Shown here piece after piece: positions 25,836 to 38,364 of a stretch of 64,000 nt of DNA. How positions within the stretch are numbered: the first letter of the stretch is position 1; each line of letters begins with the position of its first letter. The notes under the pieces are model-generated. The model saw only the letters and a list, made by a program, of their open reading frames with translations. It made no database searches and was not told the DNA's origin. The position numbers and the translations under genes are program-made. Origin of the DNA: Ulota crispa (Eukaryota > Streptophyta > Bryopsida > Orthotrichales > Orthotrichaceae); contig OY987244.1 of assembly GCA_963920765.1 (NCBI GenBank), positions 6,760,501 to 6,824,500 on the forward strand, written 5' to 3'.

Positions 25836-27076
25836 CTTATAAAAGGGATGATTGCCATCCAAATACCTTCTCCCACCCAGATACAACATTTTCCCAAGTA
25901 GTCGTGCATGCTCAGCACAAGTTTCTGGACTACAAAGTGGGCACCCCCTTGTAACCATGGACTTGTTGCCCTGATAGAAGCCCGTATGCAGGTAAGTCAT
26001 TGATAGTGAATATCAACATAGCTCGTAATGTGAACCGCATGTTGCCCTCTTGTCTTGACACATTCACTGTCGGAACACCTCGCCATAGTGTTAGCAAATC
26101 ACAAATTATAGGAGCCAGGAACACATCTATATTATTTGCAATAGCAGCTTTTGGGCCAGGAATGAGTAAAACCAAAGAAACAAAGAACTTCTTTGTCAAC
26201 AGCCACGGCGGAAGGTTATATATTGTAAGTAAAAAAACCCACGTCAAATGCTTAATAGCATTATTCTTGTAAGGAATAATGCCATCCCCAACCAATCCAA
26301 GTCTTAAATTTGTCTTCACTGCTGCAAAGTCTGGATATAGTTGGTCCATAGTCTTCCACTGCACACTATTTGCAATAGACCTCATCATTCCGCCATTAGA
26401 TTTGTGATAGTCATACCACGTCATGTACTTTGCAATCTCAGGTCATTTAAACATTTGTACAATATGCTTGATGAAATCAAAGTATCGAACAACCCGTTGG
26501 AGAATTGCAGTAGATCCTTTGACCTAACAATTTTTGAGGCAAGTTGGACATTTGATTGAGTTCTCATGTTTTCCTTTGTATAGGATGTGGCCATGAAGAC
26601 AGCAATGCACTTGGCGGTGCTGCAATCCCAACTTCACCAGCAAACTCTTCACCTCATAAGAAGTTCTCGAAAAGCAATTTGAATTGGGTAGAAGGTCTCT
26701 AGCAATCCATTTTAGCAGTGCATCCACAAATGTCTATGGAACAGAATATAGACTGCATAGGGAGTACAAGACAATTGCGCACTGTAAACAATTCTGAGTG
26801 CTACCTTCATACACCAATTCTGCTAATTGCTGTACCATGTACTCCAAGTTTGCTTTGTTCCAATTTTGCTCTTCTTCCACGTTACCAAAGTCAAACTCGC
26901 CATGGTTGTCATTATGCATAACCTCTTCGTGAATGTCATCCACTCTACCAAAAGCATCTCTAGCCATGTTGTCAACATCCACAGGATTTTGTGGCGGCCA
27001 CCTAAAATCATCTTCAGAATCGTTTCTTTCAGATTCACGATAAGGCTCACCATCTCTGTTTGTCGGTCTGACAAGA
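25836..27076 (-). pseudogene. TNP2 catalytic-domain exon
   Basis: It runs from an acidic leader (ESERNDSEDDF) through FGNVEEEQ, YEGSTQNCLQCAIVLYSLCS, TFVDALLKWIARDLLPNSN, KCPTCLKNC, MTWYDYHKSNGGMMR and LPPWLLTKKFF. It continues with LLIPGPKAA, NNIDVFLAPIICDLLTLW, TINDLPAYG, and LGGRRYLDGNHPFYK at a GTAAGAGT donor. Every block has its counterpart in TNP2 proteins. Three in-frame stops (26734, 26524, 26443) and a frameshift in a run of five G near 25935 break it. Confidence 0.88.
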
Positions 27077-27390
27077 CCTCAAACATTTTGGCTGTCCACA
27101 GTCTGGCACAACGCAATATTTGTGCAATTAGACATACAGATGGTCATTCATCACAAAAACATATGTCATTTTCACTTAAGTGGTTTTGCTTGACATGCAC
27201 TTACATATGAGGGAGATTGTGAACATATGGTAGAACATCAAGAACAAATTTGGTCTAACGAATACATCATGTGTACAAGGTAATTAAATTGAAAATTTGG
27301 GCAACCTAATAACAAACTCATATAAAAGGTTAGTGAATGGTTGATATGTACCAATACTTATATTTTGCCCAAGTAGATATATGAACTTAC

Positions 27391-27627
27391 CATGACCGGG
27401 TAAACTAAGAACCGGTCCCTTCCATGTCTAATGTAATGCCTGGCTACAATGTCCATTTTCTTCATATATGCGCCCCTGCATTGTCTGCACGCACAAGGAT
27501 ACCGTGATAACCCCAATCTATTAGCAATTGAGCGCTCAATATGGTAAGCAGTGCACTGCCTACGGCGCATGACAGTCGATTTTGTAATACGGCAGATGTG
27601 TTGGTGGTCAAAGACAAAATAGTGCAC
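27391..27627 (-). pseudogene. TNP2 N-terminal Cys/His segment exon
   Basis: YPCACRQCRGAYMKKMDIVA is followed by RHYIRHGRDRFLVYP. This is the C-C-C-H pattern of the transposase-associated domain at the N terminus of plant CACTA transposases (family form CPC--C-N------V--HL---G). It ends at a GTAAGT donor. The upstream border and true start codon are unclear. Confidence 0.65.
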
Positions 27628-30600
27628 TTATTTCTAAATATGAAAAATTTAGAGAAAAATGTTGTCCACCTTGTACCTACAATGGAAATTAAATTTTCCC
27701 TTGTCAGCATAGGCTTAGCATAAAATCTCATTAAGTATGACTATATTAAAACAAGATGTAAAGTATGTGGCGTCAAAGGAAAAGATGCACTATAGGCAAG
27801 TGACATCCTTGCATTACCTAAGTTGAGACAGTCCAAAAGCTTGAGGTAGTATGAATTACTGAATTAATTGTTGGTATGCCCCATAGTAAGTTCATTACAT
27901 TTTTGATAAGTCATATTGTATGGCATTTAGGAAATAGTCTCTTCCCACGTACTTGTGGTAATTTTTTTTTTACATATATGATACTTCAGCTGCAGTTTCA
28001 AATGCAGCATATGCTATTGTAGCAACCCTATAATATTGTTCACCCTTTTGTTTCCTCTCTGTATCTTAATTGTACTTCTAGCAGAGGGATATCTCACTCC
28101 TCTGGTTGAATACGGCCTGTGTTATAAAGGAACTTCATATCTGATGTAAATTGCAAAGTAAAGCGGAAAACTTAAGGTGCTAATAAGTAAATCTTCCATA
28201 CATGACAATCCTATTTCAAAAAATAACTATCATTTTTCCCTACCCTATGGGACATCAACATTATTGTATGAAAACGCAGCTTCAGCTGCATACCACGGTA
28301 GGCAACAAGCATTTGACGCTTGTAGACAGTTTAAAACATGTAATCATTGACTATTTCCCAAGAAACTTAAGCAATAGCATTGTCAATTGCAAATAGCAAT
28401 AAAAGTTGGTCAAGGTTCAATACTTCTTGTTTCTAGAGTATTGATACCTCAAACCTAAATTTCAAAGAAGTAATGTTGCATGAGTAATATGTGGCAAGAT
28501 TCTCACGGACTTATCCTTACATGGTTGTTTTGATTTCCAATCAATAAAAGAAGGAATTGTTACTTTTACTTCACACTTACTTGGAAGTATGTTAAATGGC
28601 ATTATTGTACTCTAGAACTATAGAATTTTTTTAAGCATTATAGAATTCCATATACTGCTCAATAACCAAAGGATATCAACGGCATTTCTCATTGAAGGCA
28701 TTATACATGGAAGCTTAACAACAACACCGTCAAATTCATTACAAGGCTTCTAACCTATTTGAAATATACCCTTAGGTTTGAAGGACATATTTTTCACTAA
28801 AGCTTAAATAACACACAGAGGAACTTTGAAATTAAGTGCAAATACTTACCTTTGAATCAAGTACTAGAGACATTAATGTGAATAATTTTAGGACAACCTC
28901 TTGAATTTGTATTGAGCTATAATGCCATACTATACTTCTAATGCAAGTGTAACAGATAAGCGATATGATGGAAAACTTGAATGAAATACATGACTTGTTC
29001 ATTGCATTGTGCTAATTGACATGGACATTGATTTCTTCTTCTATTTTATCATACTTCTGGTCATTTGAGGTTACGTAGCTCAGAGCCATGTTTTACGTTA
29101 TCCCTAAACATAATTGGATTGTCTATTATGTGATACAGATAAGCAATTCAAATGGTTTAGTGACTTACCATCTTCTTAGAATAACAATCTTACACATGAG
29201 AGATTTTTTATATGAGACCGGAGGAAGTACTGTGTATAAATGAATCCTCTGCTATGCGGAAAATTAATTGGGAGATCAAATTTTTTGTTAATTGGGCAAA
29301 ATACTCCAGTTAAGCAAAATCTGAATTTTTCTAATTCTGGACTTCTGAGGTGAATGACAATGACCTTCATGAAGAATTATTTGAAACCATCAATGATGAC
29401 ATATCTTGAAGGAATTATCACATAAGTATATTTAAATCTCTATAATAATCTAGCAACTGCGGAATTCATTATTTCCAAAATCCATTTTCCTGAAAGTATA
29501 TTTTATTATGGAATACCATGTCACGACTAATAAGTGCGTAGAACATGCATACAGCTGTTAGAAATTATTTATCAAATTCACTAAAAAATGAAATTACATC
29601 ATCCCATTTCCAACTGTAGTGGTTTGAGAGTGTGACGTAATGACTTACATTGCCACCAGAGAGAGTCGATAGTTTCTTTCAGAATTAACCCTTCGTGTAG
29701 ATCCTCAAGGGAATGCCAATTTTTGACCTGCGCAACATCAAAGTTTCTACAAGTGAGTGCCATTGGAATCTAATTCCATGGAGCATGTATGCAAAATATC
29801 TTGAATTCCTTTCATTTTCTCTATATGCATGATAAATAATGTGTGTGCCATCACTGGAATGTAGTTTGTGATAAGATTCTTTCTAAAATCCGCATATTTG
29901 TTATAGACAACGTTTTTTAGTGTTGATTTCATATCTAAGAACATTTTCAAATACTTTGTATATACCCTAATTGTTAGAAGTTGTAAAATGTGGCAGTGGA
30001 ATTTGTAGTGAGGTTTGGAAATCCGGTGGCCACCCGTAGATGGTCATACATTGTACTAATACAAATTAAATATTGCAAACTTCTTGATGAGTAGCTTCCA
30101 TTGTGATGGTCCTCAACAATACCTTTATACATCTAGTATTAAGAAATTGCAATGAACAGAGCAAACTCTTTTAAATTCTCTCTGTATTTTCTTGAAAGTC
30201 TTCACGTTTTCCCTATGAGATATTCAACATTTATGTGTGTTTCCTCTATGATTTTTCTATGTGTCACATTTCCTATGACACAGGGAAATGTGAGACAGGG
30301 ATAAATTGTAGAACAAATACACAATAATGATAAAACCCTAACAGGGAAATCGTGAAGAATTCCAGAAAGTACACAGGAAATTTAAAGGAGTTTGCTATCA
30401 AATAATTAAAAAAATCTTTCAAACAAAAATTTAAGTTTGCAGAGTTGAAATTATCCTTGAGCAAGAGCAAAAAATACAAAGTGAATGAAGTCTTTCAAGG
30501 GTTGAATGGGCTTATTAAAGCACATAGCTTTCACAAATTTATGACTTCCAATTGATAAAGTCTGTTTGAGTTTCTCAAGTGGCATTATAATTTTAACTAG

Positions 30601-31559
30601 TATTTTTTCTATTGATTTTACTAATTGCTTTCCCTAGCTACCAGCACCAACATTCACCCGGTAGAATGCAAACATCTTATTCACTTTTTTGCCTTTTATA
30701 TGTGCCTATACACAGGTTGATTGTTCAAAACTCGTTTGAAATTACGTATAGACAGATATGCGCCAATGCAAATTGAAATTCACAGCGAAAGAGATGTTTG
30801 AAGTGGACAGTCAATTGCATTATCATATTCACACCACTCAGTGAGCATGCAAAATCTCTTTGGAAAAACCGTTCTTGGGCTTCCAATTGTGTAGCTCAAG
30901 TAGAACTTTCTTTCGAATGTCCAATCCTCCACTTGTGTATCATTTGAGGGACAGGGTCTGCAAAACATAGTACCATTTAGAAGCAAAGAAATATGTGATA
31001 GCAGAATCACTCAATTCTTCAAAAGAATATATTTTTAAAACCTTGCAAAGGGAAGGGTGACGACCTTTTTAATTATGCCAAAATTCACGTAATTGTATAC
31101 AACCACTAACCTTATATAGATAGCCAATTGCCATCGCTTCATACTTCAAATTCTCTGCCAAATTGTTGATGTCCATTGTGGTTCCAATTGACTACCACCA
31201 AAAGCGTGCACCTCTATCCGGCTGACGTGTTCAAGAAGAGCACTTGTAGTGAAGGTGGTCTTGATTTGCCACGCTTCAAACTGCAATTAGTATCAAATGC
31301 TGCAAATTAGGGAAGTGGTCCCCCGTCTATGAAGGCCATGTTCTTTGCAGTTGATCATGTAATGACGTGTGCAAATTCATCTGCCAGTGCAAGCATAGAA
31401 AGTGAGTCTCATGCACCATCCTATGACTGCTGTTGTTTGCTCTAAAATGCATCCTCATCCGTGTAGCCCAGCAGAGAATGCGTTTAGCCTTCTTGGAACT
31501 TGTGCCTTATCAAAACCCTAATGAAGAGATTGGATAAAATTCATCCATTGTGAACGTAG
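27628..31559. other. Upstream part of the minus-strand CACTA unit
   Basis: No known domain. Several minus-strand exon-like segments exist. The best is 29727-29649, which reads VKNWHSLEDLHEGLILKETI then DSLWWQ between a GCGCAG acceptor and a GTAAGTCA donor. Another open stretch is at 30962-30780, following a TTTTGCAG acceptor. They may be 5' exons of the transposase transcript, but I could not link them in phase. Confidence 0.3.
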
Positions 31560-32206
31560 TAGGCGAGGGGGTTTGCTCTTTCCTTATCTATGTCACGCAT
31601 TCTTACATAACTCAATCAGCGCGCCTCTGAGGACAACACTCCGTGTGTTTTTTACTTTGTTGTTTTCGAGTTTCTTCAAAGGAAGTTAGAACTTCAAAGG
31701 TAGAGGTCACAAGAACAGCGACTGTAATCGTACTCTCTCCATATTGTAAGCACACAATTGGTTTTTGCAGTAAGCAGCCACTCTGTCGGCTTTCATCACT
31801 TTGAGAGATTTAAACCTACTGAACTACCATATTTGGTTTCTTTAAAGAACAACACATGCAATTTGTACAATTAGATTTAGAGAGAGAATTGGAATTTGAA
31901 AGTACGGGATGAGTGTCGACGGATTAGAATGATGTGTTAGAAATTAACGTTTCAAGAACAAACTGTACATCAAATTAGTTTTTTGTAATTAATGCGCCGC
32001 CTTATTTTGCTACATTGCGATCTGCAAGAGCATAGGACTTTCATGCATTGCAATTACAGTAATTATTAAAGAAATGGTTTATGTAATTTGAGGAGTATTA
32101 CACATAGTAGAGGCGGGAATTTTATTCACGTTTGCATTGTCTTCTGAACTTCTTATTACTTGAGGAAGACTGACTAGTTTTGTAACTTGTCTCTTATAAG
32201 AATCAG
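31560..32206. promoter_or_regulatory. Likely bidirectional promoter region of the 33-kb CACTA
   Basis: This is the stretch between the minus-strand transposase unit and the first clear plus-strand TnpA exon. Coding-strand sense flips here from minus to plus, so both transcripts probably start within it or near it. No TATA box or initiator is certain. Confidence 0.3.
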
Positions 32207-32638
32207 GAAATGTCCACTTGCTTGAAGGATGCAGACCTGCCGGAGTTGTGGATGCATCAAGAAAATTGTCTATGAGCAAACAAAGAATGAAAGAAGGTTG
32301 GATGGGATCCCCAGTTGATAGACATTGCATTCCCTGTAAGGTTGTGGATGAGACTCCTAAGAGGGGTAGGGGGCAACCAAAGTTGACATCTAAAACACCA
32401 GATTTGAGTTCAAGCAAACCAAAAGGGAAAAAATTGCGAGCAGCAAATGCGGATGGTATACTCGAACGTCTAGAAGTGGTACCTGATGTCTAGGACTTGC
32501 GTAAGAGAAGGGAAGAAGATGCTCTAGCCTGTGGAAGGCATCTTTGATCCGTTCTTGATCCTCCCATAACTGACGGTGGCCGAATTGCTGAGGCCATGGT
32601 TGCAACTGATCGCAATAGGGACAACAACATGCTACCAG
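32207..32638 (+). pseudogene. TnpA-like exon with AT-hook-like motif
   Basis: Acceptor AATCAG, donor G|GTAATG. The frame includes MSKQRMKEGWMGSPVD, ETPKRGRGQPKLTSKT (AT-hook-like core RGRGQP), and after two stops ITDGGRIAEAMVATDRNR. The two stops are TAG at 32491-32493 and TGA at 32545-32547. Confidence 0.6.
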
Positions 32639-33344
32639 GTAATGCATGTCAAGAGATAACATTATCCACTGAATCCTCCACAATTTGATCAATGATAAGT
32701 GAAGATTTGTAGATGTATGTTGGAATCATAATGCATGATGGGATAATACATACATATCACTATTATTATCAGTAACTACAATGACAAATATGAAATTTGT
32801 CATTTTTGTTGGAATTTTTGTTGGCAAATATCTGTAGTTTGTGCATTGCAAAAGTGGAAACACTTTAGGAATGACTTTGATATTGCGTTTACAGTATGCT
32901 ATGAAAATAAGCACCACAGCTTTGCGTGTAAGTAAGTAACTACAGTCTTCAAATTCAAGGTCATTAGATGCAGTAGTATTAGTATGTAACTGCAGATGGG
33001 TGAGTCAATCCTCTCACTTTATGTTGCGACTTTATAGTACTAAGATTATTGTTTATGATGTAACAATATTTGCAATGTAAGCATATATGTTACACTTTTG
33101 CAATGATCCAAAAAAACGTATTTACTTGTACCTGAAGTGGATGAAAGCAGAGGAAGAAAGATAAGCATTTGAAGTCCGAGAATGTGAGCTAAGAAAGTTG
33201 TGTAGCTACACTTTAATTTTTTAAGTGAACTTCCGAAATGCAACTTGCTTAAAGATCTTTGCACCTTGGGGCTTCATTATTGTTGCCCCAATACATGAAT
33301 GATATTATTTTACTGAGAAATTTCCTATTGCGTGTTATGTACAG

Positions 33345-33619
33345 AGTGTGCAGAGAAAATGACACAAGCAGTGCAGGATCCAGAGCAACTGCACGCCGAT
33401 GCTATTCCACAATTGCCTATCCACCACTTGGATACGGAGCCAGTTAACAAATACTCAAGTGGGTCAATGCATGTGTCCAAAACAACGCAACAAACTGACA
33501 AGTTTGAGAGAGAGGTGGTAATACTTGATAGTTATGGGGGTTCCCAAAATGCAAGAGGGATATCTTCTTCTTCAAAACATAGAGGAAGTCTAGCATTGAG
33601 CAAGACAGAATTAGAGCCT
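33345..33619 (+). pseudogene. TnpA-like exon 2
   Basis: An acceptor TGTACAG gives a join G|AG that is in phase with exon 1. The frame CAEKMTQAVQDPEQLHADAI and onward is open to ALSKTELEP, where a GTACGT donor follows. It is polar and low in complexity, with no known domain. The frame remains open to 33841, so the donor is not certain. Confidence 0.55.
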
Positions 33620-34529
33620 GTACGTTATTTTTTGAGACCTTTCAATTTCAGAGTATTCCGTCTATGTCTGATATTAGTGTATGAAACAATATTAATGCAA
33701 GGACAATTCAGAAGAATAAATCAACTCATGTGTAGAAGATCACAGACTAAGAAGGTTGTGTCTTGCAAACTATCAATTCAGGATGAAGTAAGTCTTTTAA
33801 AAGGGTTTTCAATGCAACTAAAGGTTCCCTCTAATTATAAGTGAAGGACATGAAGTGAATGTCAACTTCAATAGCACTATTGTTAGAATACGTGAAGCTA
33901 TATTGAGTTGTTGGTGAACTTTTTTTAGGTAGTATATACAATTTTTTGTAGGTAGTGTATAAAAATTTGTGACTATAGCTATGCATGCAACTGTCCCCTT
34001 CCAAGTTCTGAAAAGTTCACATGAAAACAACAAGTATATAATTGACTGCTAGAATACAATGGAACTTCGGAAACATTCTTGATCATCCTAGGTGACTATT
34101 CATGCCAAAGGGTAGAATTTAGAGACTCCACCGTATTTGTGAACTTTTTGGAAATTGACTCTTATTTCAATGAAGGCCAGCAATTGGTATTCATAAACTG
34201 GATGGTATTCCTTGTTGACATGAGAAGTGTCTAGCGCCAATGTTCCATTATGGATGGCTAATATAAAGATTTATGTTGTAAGAATTGGAGGGAAGGAAAT
34301 CCCGACGAAGGCTATCACCCTGCGCTGCTCGCATGTCCCGTACAAGTCGGCATTTTGAATGTGATTCAAAGAGCCCCACTAGTAGAAAACTCCTTCCAAA
34401 ACAATAGAAAATCAATAGTTTCTTGTTGATTTGGGCACTTGCCCTCGCTAATTGACTAATTTAATAGAATTTTGTAAAAAACTAAATACGTTCTGTTGAT
34501 TTGGACACCATTATCTAAATCAACAGAAA

Positions 34530-35430
34530 TTTTGGAATCTTTTGAGGATCTTTTGGAAATTTTTTGTGAATCTTTAAGAATCTTCAAGAATCTTTTGGGA
34601 ATCATTGAGAATCTTTTCAGGATTTTAGAATCTTTGAGAATCTTTTAGGAATCATTGAGAATGTTTAAGAACAATTGAAAATCTTTGAGAATCTTTGAAA
34701 ATCTTTTTGGAATCTTTGAGAATCTTTTGGAATCTTTGGGAATCTTTTCAAGTTTTTTTGGACTCTTTGAGAATGTTTGAGAACAATGGAGAATCTTTGA
34801 GAATCTTTGAGAATCTTTTTGAAATCTTTGAAAATCTTTGGAAATCATTAGGAATCTTTTCAAGTTTTTTTGGAATCTTTGAGAATGTTTGAGAACAATT
34901 GAGAATCTTTGAGAATCTTTGAGAATCTTTTTAGAATCTTTGAGAATTTTTGGAATCTTTGGGAATCTTTTCAAGTTTTTTTGGAATCTTTGAAAATGCT
35001 TGAGAACAATTCAAAATCTTTTAGAATATTTGAGAATCTTTGAGAATCATTTAGGAATCTTTGAGAATCTTTTCAAGGTTTTTTGGAATCTTTGAAAATG
35101 TTTGAGAATAATTGAGAATCTTTTAGAAAGATTTGAGAATTCTTGAGAATCTTTGAGAATAGTTTGGAATATTTGAGAATCTTTGGAAATGTTCTAGGAA
35201 TTTTGAATTTTTTTGAGAATTTTTGAAAATCTTTATGAATAATCTTGGAATCTTCTTGGAAGCTTTGAGAAGCTTTAAGAATTTTTGGAAATCTTTGGGA
35301 ATTTTTTGAGAATTTTTTTGGAAAATTCAAAAAATCTTTGAAAATCTCTGAGAATTTTCAAGAACCTTTTTGGAATCTTTGAGAATCTTTTTAAAATCTT
35401 TATGAAATTTGTTAAAGTACTTCAAAATAT
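34530..35430. repeat. Degenerate GAATCTTTGAGAATCTTT minisatellite
   Basis: About 0.9 kb of variants of AATCTTTGAG and AATCTTTTGG. A higher-order unit of about 100-115 bp starts with GGAATCTTTTCAAGTTTTTT and recurs near 34739, 34853, 34966 and 35067. Open frames across it are by-products of the repeat. It lies just inside the left end of the small CACTA, where En/Spm-type elements usually carry arrays of TnpA-binding sites. Confidence 0.85.
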
Positions 35431-36266
35431 TTATAGAAATAGAATCTTTTAGATTGAATTAGAGTCCTTTAGGAATCTTTTTGTAATTCATCAAAATACT
35501 ATAAAATATTTTTAACAAAAAGGCTATTACAATAGTTTAGGTTTGTTTTTGAAATCTTTCTAAAATCTTTTCGGACCTTTTTTAAAAATTTTGAAGTTTA
35601 AAAATAAAAGAAGTTTCAGAAAAAAGAAGAATCTTTTAGAAGTTTGAGTGTACATTGACTGGTTTTATTTTCTTTACTTTTCACAATTTGGTAAGATTTA
35701 AAATTAGCAGCCTTTAAAATCAAGTAAAAATATGACCATAATAACAAAAAAATCAATAGTTTTCTGTTGATCTGAACACTTTTGGACACAACTTCACTAA
35801 TTCAACAAAACTTTATATAAAAAGTACAACATTTTGTTGTTTTAAATACCAAAATTTCTTTACAAACAAATATAAATGATGCTCCTCAATTCTTTGAAGA
35901 AATCATATATGTCCCTTAAGGATTAAAAGTACCAAAAATATCTTTGTATTATATGATAACCAAGTGTATAGTTTAATGTAAATTCTTACAAGAAACCAAA
36001 GGTGATTTTTACATTTCAAATAACACAAGGATATATCTAACATTTCAAAATAGAAGAGTTTTTTTATTAATTTTCCAAAATAATAGGAGTATAATTGATA
36101 TTCCTACAAAAAATAAGGAATATTTTTTATGTTTTACATATTTTTGGCGTAAATTTGATATTTTGAAAGACTTAAAAGGGTATTTTTAGTATTTTTCCTT
36201 CTGTTACTAATCAAATGACTTAAAAAAAAACAATCTTATAAAATATTTTTATAAGCTTTAAAAGAT

Positions 36267-36681
36267 GGGAATTGATATGTGTACCACACCCTTCCAATTA
36301 GTATACCACACCACGGGGTAAATTTTAGATTTCTACCATCAAAAAGCTAAATTTGAAAATTTTGAATTCAGATTTGGACTTAGAAACCATGGTATTTTCT
36401 AGAACCATAAAAAAAGTTGCAATTCAACAACACCCAATGAAAAAGTTTAATTAGGAATAAAATTGTTAATTTTACTTTTGTTTGTAAAAAAAGATAAGCT
36501 TTTTCATTGGATGTTGTTGAATTGTAATCTTTTTTATGGTCCTAAACAATACCATGGTCTCTAAATCCAAATTTAAATTCAAAATTCTCAAACTCAAATT
36601 TTTGATGGTAGAAAATCTAAAATTTACTTCAATGGTGTGGTACAATAGATCAAAGGGTGTGGTTCACATATTAATGTCCTT
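36267..36681. mobile_element. Fold-back MITE inside the small CACTA
   Basis: Two arms of about 170 bp are inverted copies. The outer ends match as ATATGTGTACCACACCCTT against ATATGTGAACCACACCCTT. Inner landmarks are TTGCAATTCAACAACACCCA and its complement. A related partial copy is at about 6155-6620. Confidence 0.75.
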
Positions 36682-37277
36682 AAAAAATATCCAAAACTAT
36701 TCAAAAGTTTATAGAATTTTGATTTTATAATTGCACGGGTTTAATTCCATAACTTTTCACGACTTCATGTTATTTGAAGCTATCAAACTAAGGAGGCTAT
36801 TTTAACAAAATAAGGTTCTTTTTACAAAAAAACTAGCACTAAATAATAATTATTAATAAATCCAACCTTTGCCTGCAACAATCTTTATGAGATTTGTGAA
36901 TTCCAAAAAAAATTTATAAACAAAATCAAAAAGATGGAAATAAACAATTTATTTAAAATTTCTAAACACCTTCTCTGATTTTAGCTCATAACTTTTGATA
37001 AAAAGATTGAAATCCAAAAAAAACTGTTGGAGGTGAAAGTAAAATACATTAACCAATTTTTTTTAGTTCTAAGTTTTTTGAAAAAAAGTCTTTTAATGGG
37101 CAGAAATAGCCTCCAAAGTCTACTAGATTACTAAAGACATGAACATTTAATGTACAAATAGAATCAAGATACCAATGTGTACATGTGTATTTGCACATTC
37201 TCTAATGATTTTTGAGAATGTGATAAAGTTGTGGAGTGTAAGAAGAGAGGTGGAGAGTTTAAACCCCACTACTAGCA

Positions 37278-37937
37278 GCTGCCCGGGGGTTCGGGCAACT
37301 GCCTGTTTCCTAAAAAGTTCACATTTTTGTAAAATAAAAACAAATTCTATAAAAAAAAAAAAAATTAAATTGAAAAGAAATAAAATTGAATAACATAAAA
37401 GAAGTAACAGAAATCAACAACAAATTAACAAAAAACTTTAAATAATCAACAGAAAATCAATAGAAAAATACCCAAATCAACTTGACCAAATTCACAGAAA
37501 AAATCAACAGTTTTTGGTTGAAATTCTGTTGATTTTGTGCTAAATTTTCTACTAGTGGCAGTTGCCTAGCAATTGAGGCAACTGCCCGATAGTTGGGGCA
37601 GCTGCTTGACAGTTAAGGTAGCTGCTCGGGATTCGGGCAGTTGTCCAGTGGTTGGGGCAGCTGCATGTCCCCTAAAAAATTCACTTTTCACAAAACAAAT
37701 TAAAATTCTATGAAAAAAAATTTAAAATTGAAAAGAAATAGAATTGAACAACATAAAATACGTAACAGAAATCAACAAAAAATTAACAAAAAACTGTAAA
37801 TAATCAACAAAAAATTAACAAAAAATCAACAGAAAATCAATAGAAAAGTACCCAAATCAACTTGACCAAATTCACAAAAAAAATCAACAATTTTTAATTG
37901 AAATTTTGTTGATTTTGTGCTAAATTTTCTACTAGTG
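37278..37937. repeat. Duplicated right terminus of the small CACTA
   Basis: Two copies of the last 280-300 bp, each ending TTTTCTACTAGTG, at 37557 and 37937 (380 bp apart). They are separated by GC-richer CAGCTGCC-like repeats. Both copies keep CCAAATCAACTTGACCAAAT and TTGATTTTGTGCTAAATTTT. Only the outer copy has the CCC target duplication next to it. Confidence 0.85.
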
Positions 37938-38364
37938 CCCTGAGATGAATAGGATGATCCACAGCCTTTGAAAACATTCCGGCTCACGATATAGGCAGTC
38001 GCAGAGCCCAGAGAGCTCTGCACAACGTCGGCCTCACCGGCGTCTAGAAACCGACCGAGGGAAGTCACCTTGATACGACTGTGATGACGGTGCGCTTACT
38101 GTACCTCTGACATATGCATACTACAGGGACATAATGTTTGTAAGGAAGGAATTGTCATTGTCAAATATTTACATGTAGCCGCAAGTGCGACAGTAGTCGG
38201 AGCACTGCATGCAAATGTTAGTGAATTGTTAGGCAGCATATTCTGAACTTGTTAGCTGTGTTGTTACATTTGATTGCAATAATGAGAAATGAATTATAGC
38301 CACAGATGTCATGTCTTTCCTAACCCTTACATGTATTAATACCTAAAAGTTTTTTCCATTACAG

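Larger units (their letters stand above)
22068..27627 (-). pseudogene. CACTA TNP2-type transposase gene, spliced, inactivated
   Basis: Encodes the DDE-type transposase of a CACTA element, which cuts the element out in the nucleus. Exons in order on the minus strand are: an N-terminal Cys/His zinc-finger-like segment (27627-27391), the catalytic TNP2 exon (about 27076-25836), a short exon (about 25790-25641), a DUF4218 exon (24122-23227), and a DUF4216 exon with an acidic tail ending SSEED and a TAA at 22068-22070 (22946-22068). Several introns have clear GT-AG sites, and DUF4218 to DUF4216 joins in phase. In-frame stops lie at 26734 (TAG), 26524 (TAG), 26443 (TGA), 23757 (TGA), 22299 (TGA) and 22245 (TGA). 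About three frameshifts lie near 25935, 25760 and 22710. Any exons upstream of 27627 are uncertain. Confidence 0.88.
34377..37937. mobile_element. Small non-autonomous CACTA nested in the 33-kb CACTA
   Basis: CACTAGTAGAAAAC at 34377 and TTTTCTACTAGTG ending at 37937, flanked by the 3-bp duplication CCC (34374-34376, 37938-37940). It is 3561 bp without any protein domain. Its terminal and subterminal sequences match those of the 33-kb element (AATAGAAAATCAATAG and TTGTTGATTTGGG at the left). A relative of that transposase could therefore have moved it. It contains a degenerate minisatellite, a fold-back MITE and a duplicated right end. It separates exons 2 and 3 of the TnpA-like gene. Confidence 0.92.

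Noticed and set aside
34645-34974. Lys/Phe/Ser-rich repeat protein
   Set aside because: A by-product of the AATCTTTGAG minisatellite; no start context or conservation signal.
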